From an uncultured Oscillospiraceae bacterium (GTDB taxonomy: Bacteria; Bacillota; Clostridia; Oscillospirales; Oscillospiraceae): a stretch of 11,886 nt of DNA. Made by a program: the position numbers and the translations under genes. How positions within the stretch are numbered: position 1 is the stretch's first letter; the number at the start of each line of letters is the position of its first letter. The stretch covers positions 1 through 11,886 of the forward strand of contig CALWXY010000047.1 of assembly GCA_944385595.1 (NCBI GenBank), in the 5' to 3' direction. This document shows positions 1 to 7,118 of the stretch, in pieces. The notes beneath the pieces are model-generated. The model was not told the DNA's origin, did no database searches, and worked only from the letters and a program-made list of their open reading frames with translations.

Positions 1-142
1 CCACCTGGAAGCCGCTCCAGGGAGTCAGCCCAGCGCTCGCGAGGCTGCGCGACACCCCCGCCGGCGCCTCCTCCGCGCTGCATGCGCCGCCATCCGGCAG
101 CAGCAGAAACACCGCCACGTCTGTCACAAGCTGTGCTATCAT
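1..142 (-). CDS. Unidentified protein, N-terminal 47 residues (runs off left edge)
   Basis: A minus-strand reading frame starts at ATG 142-140 and stays open to the window edge, so only the first 47 codons are seen. The start is well supported: AAGGAGGT lies six bases before the ATG, and a plausible promoter lies just upstream (168-197). The peptide begins MIAQLVTDVAVFLLLPDGG, a short hydrophobic stretch (about residues 9-15) followed by an Ala/Gly/Ser-rich region and a PWSGF segment near residues 41-45. It is not clearly a signal peptide, since there is no basic N-terminus. I do not recognise the family and assign no function. It is transcribed divergently from the Crp/Fnr regulator gene, 127 bases away, so it could be a target of that regulator, but I see no matching operator between them. 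Confidence 0.6.
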   Translation of the reverse strand, partial: MIAQLVTDVAVFLLLPDGGACSAEEAPAGVSRSLASAGLTPWSGFQV

Positions 143-167
143 ATATGTACCTCCTTGCTTAAAACCG

Positions 168-197
168 ATTATACTCCAGCGCGGCGCGCAGAGACAA
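168..197 (-). promoter_or_regulatory. Promoter for the left-edge minus-strand gene
   Basis: On the minus strand there is a perfect -10 TATAAT (173-168). A partial -35, TTGTCT (197-192, 4 of 6 consensus bases), lies 18 bases upstream. The predicted transcript start is near 161, giving a leader of about 19 bases that carries the AAGGAGGT ribosome binding site. Confidence 0.5.
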
Positions 198-217
198 ACT
201 TAAAATCTGGAAGCCGC

Positions 218-247
218 TTGACGCGCGGGTTATAATGAATGTGTACT
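218..247 (+). promoter_or_regulatory. Possible promoter of the Crp/Fnr gene (two readings)
   Basis: TTGACG at 218-223 and TATAAT at 231-236 are both good hexamers, but only 7 bases separate them, so they cannot form one promoter. Either TATAAT is used with a poor -35 near 208-213, as in activator-dependent promoters, or TTGACG is used with the weaker -10 TGTACT at 242-247 (18-base spacer). Both place the transcript start shortly before the ribosome binding site at 260-264. Confidence 0.35.
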
Positions 248-269
248 TATTTGAGCTTTGGAGGACTCC

Positions 270-935
270 ATGAGCGATTTTGAAAAATATCTCCCCTTCT
301 GGGACGGGCTCAGCCCCGACGACCGCGAATTCATCCGCGCAAACTGCTCCGGGCGCAGCTTCCCAAAAGGGCTTGACATCCCCTCCGGCGCGGAGGCCTG
401 TCTCGGCCTGCTGCTCGTCCGCTCCGGCAGGCTGCGCGTCTGGACCATGTCCGACGACGGCCGCGAGCTCACCCTCTTCCGCCTCTCGCCGCCGGAGTTC
501 TGTCTCTTCTCCGCCTCATGCGCCATAGGCGGGCTGGAGGCCGACATATTCATAAGCGCCGAGGCCGACACCGAGGTTCTGCTCATACCGTCGCGAGTGT
601 GCAAGGCGCTCGCCGAGCGCTCGCTCGTATTCTCGTCGTTCGTGAATTCACTGCTCGCGCGCCGCTTCTCGCAGGTCATGCGGGTCATGGATAAGACGCT
701 CAACGCCCGGCTCGAGCTGCGCCTCGCCGCGCTGCTGCTCGAGGAGGCCGCGCTCACCGGCAGTTCAAAGCTCAAAATCACGCACGAACAGCTAGGCTCC
801 CATCTCGGCAGCCCCCGCGAGGTCGTGACGCGAATGCTCCGCCATTTTCAGGACGGCGGCCTCGTGCGCCTGGGGCGCGGCAGCGTCGAGCTGCTCGACG
901 AGAGACGTCTCAGAGACCTCGCCGGCGAAATGTGA
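270..935 (+). CDS. Crp/Fnr-family transcriptional regulator
   Basis: A 221-residue protein of usual Crp/Fnr length. Residues about 10-115 form the cyclic-nucleotide-binding-like beta-barrel (GRLRVWTMSDDGRELTLFRL at 53-72). A long dimerisation helix follows (about 115-140). The C-terminal winged helix-turn-helix has its recognition region in KITHEQLGSHLGSPREVVTRM (about 169-189). The FNR-type N-terminal four-cysteine iron-sulfur motif is absent. Five cysteines occur (26, 44, 78, 84, 111), and the pair in FCLFSASC (78 and 84) sits where some clostridial relatives also have cysteines, so redox sensing is possible but inferred. The effector is unknown. I chose ATG 270, which has GGAGG five bases upstream; an in-frame TTG at 258 lies within the ribosome-binding region. 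Thioredoxin follows 90 bases downstream, with a Crp-like palindrome in the gap that begins at this gene's stop codon, suggesting a local regulator of thiol or redox functions. Confidence 0.9.
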   Translation: MSDFEKYLPFWDGLSPDDREFIRANCSGRSFPKGLDIPSGAEACLGLLLVRSGRLRVWTMSDDGRELTLFRLSPPEFCLFSASCAIGGLEADIFISAEADTEVLLIPSRVCKALAERSLVFSSFVNSLLARRFSQVMRVMDKTLNARLELRLAALLLEEAALTGSSKLKITHEQLGSHLGSPREVVTRMLRHFQDGGLVRLGRGSVELLDERRLRDLAGEM

Positions 936-945
936 CTTTATCACT
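931..945. promoter_or_regulatory. Candidate Crp/Fnr-type operator upstream of thioredoxin
   Basis: GTGA (932-935) and TCAC (941-944) form a perfect inverted repeat around a 5-base spacer (TGTGACTTTATCACT overall). It overlaps the TGA stop of the regulator gene. Its centre at 938 lies about 41 bases before the predicted thioredoxin transcript start (about 979), the class II activator position of Crp/Fnr proteins. The known CRP and FNR sites have a 6-base gap between equivalent half-sites, so the 5-base spacing is atypical. Confidence 0.45.
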
Positions 946-963
946 GTATCACCCCGCCGCCTG

Positions 964-972
964 TGTTATACT
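964..972 (+). promoter_or_regulatory. Extended -10 promoter of thioredoxin
   Basis: TGTTATACT is an extended -10 (TG, one base, then TATACT at 967-972). The expected -35 region near 944-949 (CTGTAT) is poor, so the promoter probably depends on the extended -10 and perhaps on an activator bound at 931-945. Predicted transcript start is about 979, giving a leader of about 47 bases. Confidence 0.5.
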
Positions 973-1025
973 CGGCTCAACTAAGGGAAATACTTCTTTA
1001 CATATACAGAAGGGAGAATCATCAT

Positions 1026-1334
1026 ATGTCAGTCAACGTCTTTAACGAGAACAATTTTGATGAGCTGGTGCTGGGTTCCGACAAGCCCGTGCTGGTGGAT
1101 TTCTGGGCGTCCTGGTGCATGCCCTGCCGTATGCTCGCCCCCGTCGTCGAGGAGCTGGCCGAGGAGCACCCCGAGGTCGTCTTCGGCAAGGTGAACGTCG
1201 ACGAGAACCCCGCTCTCGCGCAGCGCTACCGCATCACCGGCATCCCCGCCCTCGTCCTCTTCAAGGACGGCGCGCCCGTCGACGGCGCCGTAGGCGTCCA
1301 GCCCAAGGCCAGCCTTGAGAGGCTCTTCAAATAA
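1026..1334 (+). CDS. trxA: Thioredoxin (WCMPC active site)
   Basis: A 102-residue cytoplasmic thioredoxin, close to the usual 105, that reduces protein disulfides using electrons from thioredoxin reductase (not in this window). The fold reads through in order: VLVDFWASWCMPCRMLAPVV with redox cysteines 31 and 34, KVNVDENP near 55-62, and TGIPALVLFKDG with the conserved cis-proline at 74. The active site is WCMPC rather than the common WCGPC; the methionine between the cysteines could shift redox potential or partner choice. I chose ATG 1026 because AAGGGAG lies about 9 bases upstream. An in-frame GTG at 963 would lie within the promoter. It has its own promoter and a strong terminator, so it is probably a single-gene unit regulated by the adjacent Crp/Fnr protein (inference). 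The symbol trxA is by family; other paralogues may exist in the genome. Confidence 0.93.
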   Translation: MSVNVFNENNFDELVLGSDKPVLVDFWASWCMPCRMLAPVVEELAEEHPEVVFGKVNVDENPALAQRYRITGIPALVLFKDGAPVDGAVGVQPKASLERLFK

Positions 1335-1348
1335 TCTATAGCCGCAAC

Positions 1349-1380
1349 AAAAGCGCCGCTCAAACAGCGGCGCTTTTTTG
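1349..1380 (+). terminator. Rho-independent terminator after thioredoxin
   Basis: AAGCGCCGCT (1351-1360) pairs perfectly with AGCGGCGCTT (1366-1375) around the loop CAAAC, and a run of six T follows (1374-1379). It begins 14 bases after the thioredoxin stop codon. Confidence 0.93.
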
Positions 1381-1392
1381 CTTTTCCGTCAG

Positions 1393-1421
1393 TTGACACT
1401 GTCGATTTATCGCATTAAAAT
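1393..1421 (+). promoter_or_regulatory. Strong promoter of the KaiC-like/PPDK gene
   Basis: TTGACA (1393-1398), a 17-base spacer, and TAAAAT (1416-1421, 5 of 6 consensus) form a near-ideal sigma-A promoter. The transcript start would be near 1428, leaving a leader of about 20 bases with AAAGGAGGT placed directly before the ATG at 1448. It sits just after the thioredoxin terminator, so the downstream gene is an independent unit. Confidence 0.8.
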
Positions 1422-1447
1422 GATACCATATTGAAAGGAGGTATTTT

Positions 1448-4018
1448 ATGGAAAGACGAGTGAGCACGGGAGTCAGCGGCATTGACGATGTCATAGACAT
1501 GCTGAGACTTGGCGACAACGTGGTCTGGCAGGTCGACTCCCTCGACGAATACCGCAAGGTGACGGAGCCGTACGTCGCCCAGGCGAAAAAGGACGGGCGG
1601 CGAATAATCTACATACGCTTCGGCACACACAGGCCGGTGCTGGACGACACCTCGGAGATTGCCGTCTACTCCGTGCCGGCGGAAAAGGGCTTCGAGCACT
1701 TCGCCGCCGAGGTGCACCGCATAATCGAGGCCGAGGGGCTCTACGCCTTCTACGTCTTCGACTGCCTCACCGACCTCCTAAAATACTGGCACTCCGACTA
1801 TATGATCGGCAATTTCTTCAAGGTCACCTGCCCCTATCTCTTCCAGCTGGACACCATAGCCTACTTCGCGCTGATACGCGACTCGCACACCAAATACACG
1901 GTCTCGCGCATACGCGAGACGACCCAGCTTCTCCTCGACCTCTACAACGTGAACGGCAACTACTATCTCCATCCGCTGAAGGTCTGGGAGCGCCACTCGC
2001 CCACCATGTTCCTCCCGCACCGGCTGAGCGGCGACTCCGCCATATGCGTCTCGTCCAGCTCGGAGGCCTCCTTCCTCTTCTCCGACTTCCGCTTCGAGCC
2101 GGACAAGCTCGACTACTGGGACGTCATCTTCAACGACGCCTACACCAGGCTCTCCGGCTCCGAGGAGGAGCAGCGCGAGGCCAAGCGCCGCCTCGTCTCC
2201 CTCCTGCTCTGCCCGGAGCCCGGCCAGGACGACCGGCGCAGAAAGATGTTCGAGCTATGCTCGCGCTACTTCACGCTGCGCGACCTTATAAACATCAAGC
2301 ACCGCGAGATCGGCACCGGTCTCATCGGCGGCAAGACAGTCGGCATGCTGCTCGCCCGCAAAATCCTCGAGAGCGACGAGGAAAAGCGCTTCACCCCGCT
2401 GCTCGAGCTGCACGACTCGTTCTACATAGGCGCCGACGTGTTCTACACCTACATAGTTCAGAACAACTGCTGGTTCCTCTGCCTCGACCAGAAAACCGAG
2501 GACGGCTACTACAAATTCGCGCCCCAGCTGCGCGAGCAGATTCTCGCCGGCCACTTCTCCGATGATATGCAGGAGCTGTTCCGCAAAATGCTCGACTACT
2601 ACGGCCAGTCGCCCATCATAGTCCGCTCCAGCTCGCTGCTCGAGGACAACTTCGGCAACGCCTTCGCCGGAAAATACGACAGCGTGTTCTGCGCCAACCA
2701 GGGCACGCCGGAGCAGCGCTACGCCGAGTTCGAGAACGCCGTCAAAACCGTCTACGCCAGCACCATGAACCGCGACGCCCTCGACTACCGCCGCGACCGC
2801 GGCCTCATGATGGAGGACGAGCAGATGGCCCTGCTGGTGCAGCGCGTCTCCGGCGACCACTACGGCAACCGCTTCTTCCCGCATATGGCAGGCGTCGGCA
2901 ACTCCTCAAACCTCTACGTCTGGGACAAGAGCCTCTCGACGGATTCCGGCATGCTCCGCCTCGTCATGGGGCTCGGCACCCGCGCGGTCGACCGCACCGA
3001 GGGCGACTACGCCCAGATAGTCTACCTCGGCGACCCGAACAAAAAGCCGCCCACCGCCTATCAGGACGCGCGCAAATTCTCCCAGCACTACATCGACTAC
3101 ATAGACACCGAGGGCGACCGTCTGGCCGTCGCCGACCGCGACAAGATCCTCGACTGCGACCTCAGAATGGACAAGTCCCTCATCAGCAGGGTCGACTGGG
3201 AGACGGAGGAGATCAAGCGCCGCCTCAACCCCCCCGGCGGGGCCTACATCATAGATTTTTCCAATCTGTTCCAGAAAACCGACTTCATAGCCGTCATATC
3301 CGCCATGCTGAGAAGGCTTGAGGCCGTCTACGAGTACCCGGTGGACACCGAGTTCTGCATAAACTTCTCCCGCGACGGCAGCTACCGTCTGAACCTGCTT
3401 CAGTGCCGTCCGCTGCAGACGCGCGGCCTCGGCAAGCCCGTGGCCCTGCCCGCGCCGGACAGCTCCTGCTTCTTCGAGACGCACGGCGATTTCATGGGCG
3501 GCAACGTCCACTACAAGGTCGACCACGTCGTATTCGTCCGCGCCGACCCCTACCTCGCCCTCAGTGAGAATGACCGCTATGGCGTCGCCCGCTGCGTCGG
3601 CGAGCTGAACGCCATTCTGAACGGCAAAAACGCCATACTCATAGGCCCCGGCCGCTGGGGCACGACGACCACCTCGCTCGGAGTGCCGGTGCACTTCACC
3701 GAGCTGTGCCACATGCTCGGCATCTTCGAGGTCTCCTACAAGGACAGACATCTGCTGCCGGAGCTGTCATACGGCAGCCACTTCTTCCAGGACCTCGTCG
3801 AGAGCGGCGTGTTCTACGGCGCCATTATGAGTGGCGAGCGCGGCGTCATATTCAGCAAGGACTTCATCGAGAGCCGCGAGAACATACTCACCCGCCTCCT
3901 GCCCGGCAGCCGCTGGGGCGATGTCGTCACCGTCGTCGAGACGCCGGGGCTGGAGCTTTTCGCCGACACAGTCTCCCAGCGCATGATATGCACGGTTCCG
4001 CCTAAGACGGATAAATAA
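1448..4018 (+). CDS. PEP/pyruvate-binding (PPDK_N) domain protein with KaiC-like N-terminus
   Basis: An 856-residue soluble protein. Residues about 5-190 resemble a KaiC/RecA-type domain: TGVSGIDDVIDMLRLGDNVVW at 7-27, and a Walker-B-like FYVFDCLTDL at 101-110. The position of the GxxxxGKT Walker A loop holds LGDNVVWQVD, so ATP binding there looks lost. Residues about 285-660 match the ATP-grasp domain of PEP synthase and pyruvate phosphate dikinase: IGGKTVGM (293-300, Lys296), IVRSSSLLED (391-400, Arg393), FAGKYDSV (406-413), and TEFCINF with LLQCRPLQTR (Glu635, Gln652, Arg654). The usual next domain with the catalytic TxGGxxxHAA histidine is absent. Residues 660-856 carry GPGRWG (733-738) and GVPVHFTEL (745-753), as I recall from other standalone PPDK_N proteins. 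It is therefore unlikely to be a true PEP synthase; a nucleotide-dependent kinase or phosphotransfer role is possible but unproven. Its substrate is unknown. It is monocistronic, with its own promoter and terminator. Confidence 0.85.
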   Translation: MERRVSTGVSGIDDVIDMLRLGDNVVWQVDSLDEYRKVTEPYVAQAKKDGRRIIYIRFGTHRPVLDDTSEIAVYSVPAEKGFEHFAAEVHRIIEAEGLYAFYVFDCLTDLLKYWHSDYMIGNFFKVTCPYLFQLDTIAYFALIRDSHTKYTVSRIRETTQLLLDLYNVNGNYYLHPLKVWERHSPTMFLPHRLSGDSAICVSSSSEASFLFSDFRFEPDKLDYWDVIFNDAYTRLSGSEEEQREAKRRLVSLLLCPEPGQDDRRRKMFELCSRYFTLRDLINIKHREIGTGLIGGKTVGMLLARKILESDEEKRFTPLLELHDSFYIGADVFYTYIVQNNCWFLCLDQKTEDGYYKFAPQLREQILAGHFSDDMQELFRKMLDYYGQSPIIVRSSSLLEDNFGNAFAGKYDSVFCANQGTPEQRYAEFENAVKTVYASTMNRDALDYRRDRGLMMEDEQMALLVQRVSGDHYGNRFFPHMAGVGNSSNLYVWDKSLSTDSGMLRLVMGLGTRAVDRTEGDYAQIVYLGDPNKKPPTAYQDARKFSQHYIDYIDTEGDRLAVADRDKILDCDLRMDKSLISRVDWETEEIKRRLNPPGGAYIIDFSNLFQKTDFIAVISAMLRRLEAVYEYPVDTEFCINFSRDGSYRLNLLQCRPLQTRGLGKPVALPAPDSSCFFETHGDFMGGNVHYKVDHVVFVRADPYLALSENDRYGVARCVGELNAILNGKNAILIGPGRWGTTTTSLGVPVHFTELCHMLGIFEVSYKDRHLLPELSYGSHFFQDLVESGVFYGAIMSGERGVIFSKDFIESRENILTRLLPGSRWGDVVTVVETPGLELFADTVSQRMICTVPPKTDK

Positions 4019-4053
4019 AAATCGCCCGCTCCAAAACGGAGCGGGCGATTTTT
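4017..4053. terminator. Bidirectional terminator between convergent genes
   Basis: ATCGCCCGCTCC (4021-4032) pairs perfectly with GGAGCGGGCGAT (4038-4049) around the loop AAAAC. A four-A run precedes the stem (4017-4020) and a five-T run starts at its last base (4049-4053), so it has a U-tract in both directions. It ends the plus-strand PPDK-like gene and the minus-strand efflux operon. It touches the stop codons of both genes, a very compact convergent junction. Confidence 0.93.
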
Positions 4054-7000
4054 CATTCTGCCGCGGGCTGGCGCTTCCTGCTGAACACGCCGCGCAGATT
4101 GTCAATCACGATGTAGAACACCGGGGTGAACACCAGGGTTATGACCGTAGATATCAGCATACCGCTGATCATGGTTATGCCCATGTCGCTCATCATCTCG
4201 TTCGAGCCGCCTATGCCCAGCGCCATCGGTATGAGCGCGAGGATGGTGGTGAGCGTCGTCATCAGGACGGGGCGGATTCTGAGCGGGCAGGCGTGGAGTA
4301 TGGCCTCCTCCCTGCTCTCGCCTCTGTCGCGCCGGATTTTGATGTAGTCGACGAGTATGATGGAGGCGTTGACGACGGTACCCGCCAGCATGATGAGCGC
4401 CACCATGGAGATCATCGAGATGTCTCTGCCAGTCACCGGCAGGGCGAACAGCGCGCCGGAGAAGGCTATGGGCAGTATCATCATTATGATGACCGGCATG
4501 ACGAAGGACTCAAACTGCGCCGCCAGCACGAAGTACACAAGGCACAGCGCCACGAACAGCGCGAGCAGCAGGTCGGAGTAGTTCTCCTGCATGTCGGCGT
4601 AGGAGCCGGAGATCTCCACCGTGTAGCCCTCCGGGAGGGTGTAGCCGTCGAGGATCTCGCGTATGCTGGCCGTCATGGCGGTGACGTTGCCGCTTATCGT
4701 GTCGCCGGTGACGGAGACCTCGCGCGACTGGTTCACGCGGTTTATGGTCTGCGGGGCCTGGATGACCTCCACAGTGGCAACCGTCGAGAGCGGCACGGTG
4801 CCGCCGTAAGGCGTGCTGATTTGCAGGCTGCGCAGCGCGTCGAGGCTCTCGGCGGCTCTGCCGTTGCCGCGCACGACCACGTCGTACTCGCGGTTATTGA
4901 TGGTCACCGACGTGGCCGTCGTGCCCGTCAGCTCCGAGCGCACCGCCGAGCCTATGGTCGAGGCCGTGAGGCCGTACTGCGAGGCGGCGTCGCGCAGTAT
5001 GCTTATCTCCACCTGCGGCACCTGCTCCGACAGCGAGCTGGCGACGTCCACGGCGTCCGGCAGGGCGGATATGCGGTCGACGAGGTCGTCCGCTATCATG
5101 GCGAGGGTGTTGTAGTCGTCGCCAGTGATGTCGAGGCTGATATCGCCGCCGCTGGAGATCATGGCCGTCATGTCGGAGGCGTTCACGCTTATCTCGCAGC
5201 CCGCTATGTCGCGCAGCTTCTCGCGCAGCTCGTTTGCCACCTCGTCGCTGGAGCGGCTGCGCTCGGTCTTATCCACGAGGTTCAGCGTGACGGAGGCCGA
5301 CTCGGCCTGAGAGATATAGTATATGTCGCTCAGCTCCGGGACGTTCTCTATGGCGATATTGCTTACCCTGTCGGCTATGGCGGCGGTGTCCTCCGGCTCG
5401 GAGCCTATGGGCATGCTCACGCATATCGCCACCATGCCCTGATCCATGCTGGGCATGAGCACCATCTTGGTCGAGAGGCAGGAGGCCGCGAACACGACCA
5501 CCAGAACCACCGAGACTATCATGCCGCGGGCGGGATGCCGCACGAAGTACGCGAGCAGGCGCTCGTATCTGTCCATCAGGCGGCGGACGCGGCTCTCGCC
5601 CTTCTGCTGCTCCTGTGCCGCCTGTTTGAGCCTGCGGCTGCGTACCTTGGTCTCATCCAGCAGGAAGTAGCACAAAAGCGGCACGAGCGTCAGCGCTATC
5701 ACCATGGAGGCGAGGATCAGGAAAGCTATGGTCAGGCAGAAGTCCTTGAACAGCATGCCCGCCATGCCGCCGCTGAGGCCCAGCGGCACAAACACCGCCG
5801 CCGTCGTGAGCGTCGAGGCCGTGACGGAGGCGCTAATCTCCTTCGTGCCCTCCACGCAGGCCTCCATGCGGCTGTGGCCGTCGGCGGCGTAGCGGTAGAT
5901 GTTCTCCAGCACTATGATGGAGTTATCCACTATCATGCCGACGCCCATGGCGATGCCGCCGAGGCTCATCATGTTCATCGTGAGGTCGCAGGCGTACATC
6001 AGCACGAACACCGTGAGTATGCACACCGGCATGGAGACGGCTATGGTCATCGTCGCGCCGAAGCGGCGCAGGAACAGGAACACCACTATCGCGGCGAGCG
6101 CCACGCCCATCGCGATATTCTGAAGCGCGGAGTTCACCGCCATCATTATATAGTCGGTGGCGAGGTACGGGAGGCTGTAGTCCACCGAGCGGTTTTCCTC
6201 GCTCAGCTCGGCCATGCGCTTCGAGACGGCGTTCGCCGTGCTCACCTCGTTCGCGCCCGACTGCTTCGACACCTGCAGTATGACGCAGGCGGAGCCGTCC
6301 GTTTTGGCGACGGAGTCCGACTCGTTGGAGACCAGCTCCACCGTCGCTATCTCGCCGAGGCGTATGCTGCCGCCCGCGGGCAGCGGGATGAGTATGTTCG
6401 CGACATCGTCGACGCCCGTGAGCTTCGCGTCGGTGCTGACGGTGAGCGTCTGCGAGCCGCTCTGCAGCTCGCCGCCCGGGTACAGCAGGTTCTCCGAGGC
6501 GAGGCAGCCCGCTATATACGAGTTCGACAGCCCGTAGCCCATGGCAACGCTCTGGTCTATGCCGACGGCTATCTCCTGCGTCACGCCGCCGCTCACGCTC
6601 ACCGACGCCACGCCGTCTATGCGCTCCAGCGCGGGGACGACCACGTCGTCCGCCAGAGCCTGCAGCTGCGAGAGGTCGCTGCCCTTGAGCGCCACCATGG
6701 CCGACGGCATCAGCTCGCTGATATTGAGGTTCATTATCACGGGGTCGGAGCAGCCTTCCGGCAGCGACAGCATGTCGAAGCGCTCGCGCAGCTTCGTCGC
6801 CGCTATGTCGACGTCCGTGCCGTCGACATAGCTGATCTGCACCGTCGCCACGCCGTCGGACGAGCTCGACTGCACCGAGTCGACGCCGGAGACGGACATG
6901 ATTGCGGATTCCAGCGGGCGGGTCACCAGCTCCTCCATGTCGCTGGGGCTCGCGCCGTTATAGTAGCACATGACGTAGGCCGCGGGCAGCTCCATCTCCG

Positions 7001-7112
7001 GCAGCAGCGACATCTGCAGCTGTGTCGTGAACACGGCGCCGAACACCGTTATCATTATCACCGCGAGTATGGTGGTCACGCGGTGCTTTATGCACAGCTT
7101 TGCTATACTCAT
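4053..7112 (-). CDS. RND efflux permease (AcrB/SwrC-like, HAE1 type)
   Basis: A 1019-residue inner-membrane proton-driven drug or lipid exporter, near AcrB length (about 1050). It shows the duplicated RND plan: TM1 (about 14-37), a first extracytoplasmic porter loop (about 38-325), TM2-6 (about 330-490), a cytoplasmic linker (490-525), TM7, a second porter loop (about 555-840), and TM8-12 (about 845-1005). The TM4 motif GMIVDNSIIVLENIYR (392-407) keeps one acidic residue, Asp396, where AcrB has Asp-Asp. TM10 has VVNASIILVDYI with Asn915 where AcrB has its relay lysine. Both changes occur in Gram-positive HAE1-type relatives, so I do not read it as inactive. The start ATG 7112 lies 6 bases after the adaptor stop, with GGAGG 11 bases upstream inside the adaptor gene. 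It is the last gene of the tetR operon; substrates are unknown, and the TetR control suggests a small hydrophobic ligand. Confidence 0.93.
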   Translation of the reverse strand: MSIAKLCIKHRVTTILAVIMITVFGAVFTTQLQMSLLPEMELPAAYVMCYYNGASPSDMEELVTRPLESAIMSVSGVDSVQSSSSDGVATVQISYVDGTDVDIAATKLRERFDMLSLPEGCSDPVIMNLNISELMPSAMVALKGSDLSQLQALADDVVVPALERIDGVASVSVSGGVTQEIAVGIDQSVAMGYGLSNSYIAGCLASENLLYPGGELQSGSQTLTVSTDAKLTGVDDVANILIPLPAGGSIRLGEIATVELVSNESDSVAKTDGSACVILQVSKQSGANEVSTANAVSKRMAELSEENRSVDYSLPYLATDYIMMAVNSALQNIAMGVALAAIVVFLFLRRFGATMTIAVSMPVCILTVFVLMYACDLTMNMMSLGGIAMGVGMIVDNSIIVLENIYRYAADGHSRMEACVEGTKEISASVTASTLTTAAVFVPLGLSGGMAGMLFKDFCLTIAFLILASMVIALTLVPLLCYFLLDETKVRSRRLKQAAQEQQKGESRVRRLMDRYERLLAYFVRHPARGMIVSVVLVVVFAASCLSTKMVLMPSMDQGMVAICVSMPIGSEPEDTAAIADRVSNIAIENVPELSDIYYISQAESASVTLNLVDKTERSRSSDEVANELREKLRDIAGCEISVNASDMTAMISSGGDISLDITGDDYNTLAMIADDLVDRISALPDAVDVASSLSEQVPQVEISILRDAASQYGLTASTIGSAVRSELTGTTATSVTINNREYDVVVRGNGRAAESLDALRSLQISTPYGGTVPLSTVATVEVIQAPQTINRVNQSREVSVTGDTISGNVTAMTASIREILDGYTLPEGYTVEISGSYADMQENYSDLLLALFVALCLVYFVLAAQFESFVMPVIIMMILPIAFSGALFALPVTGRDISMISMVALIMLAGTVVNASIILVDYIKIRRDRGESREEAILHACPLRIRPVLMTTLTTILALIPMALGIGGSNEMMSDMGITMISGMLISTVITLVFTPVFYIVIDNLRGVFSRKRQPAAE

Positions 7113-7118
7113 GCGCTG

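Noticed and set aside
125..135. CACAAGCTGTG palindrome as a second Crp-type site
   Set aside because: It has the opposite polarity to the GTGA/TCAC site, lies within the first codons of the left-edge gene, and is short enough to occur by chance.
218..236. TTGACG and TATAAT as one promoter for the Crp/Fnr gene
   Set aside because: Only 7 bases separate the hexamers, far below the 16-18 needed for sigma-A.
230..781. A minus-strand open frame opposite the Crp/Fnr gene
   Set aside because: The product is a Ser/Arg-rich low-complexity shadow, and the plus-strand frame has clear Crp/Fnr architecture.
2255..3751. Two long minus-strand open frames (2255-2884, 2906-3751) opposite the PPDK-like gene
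   Set aside because: They are shadows of the plus-strand gene, whose motifs are clear. Their products are Val/Ala/Glu/Gly-rich with no recognisable domain.
1448..4018. Calling the 856-residue protein PEP synthase or pyruvate phosphate dikinase
   Set aside because: The catalytic histidine domain is not present, so only the ATP-grasp domain similarity is supported.
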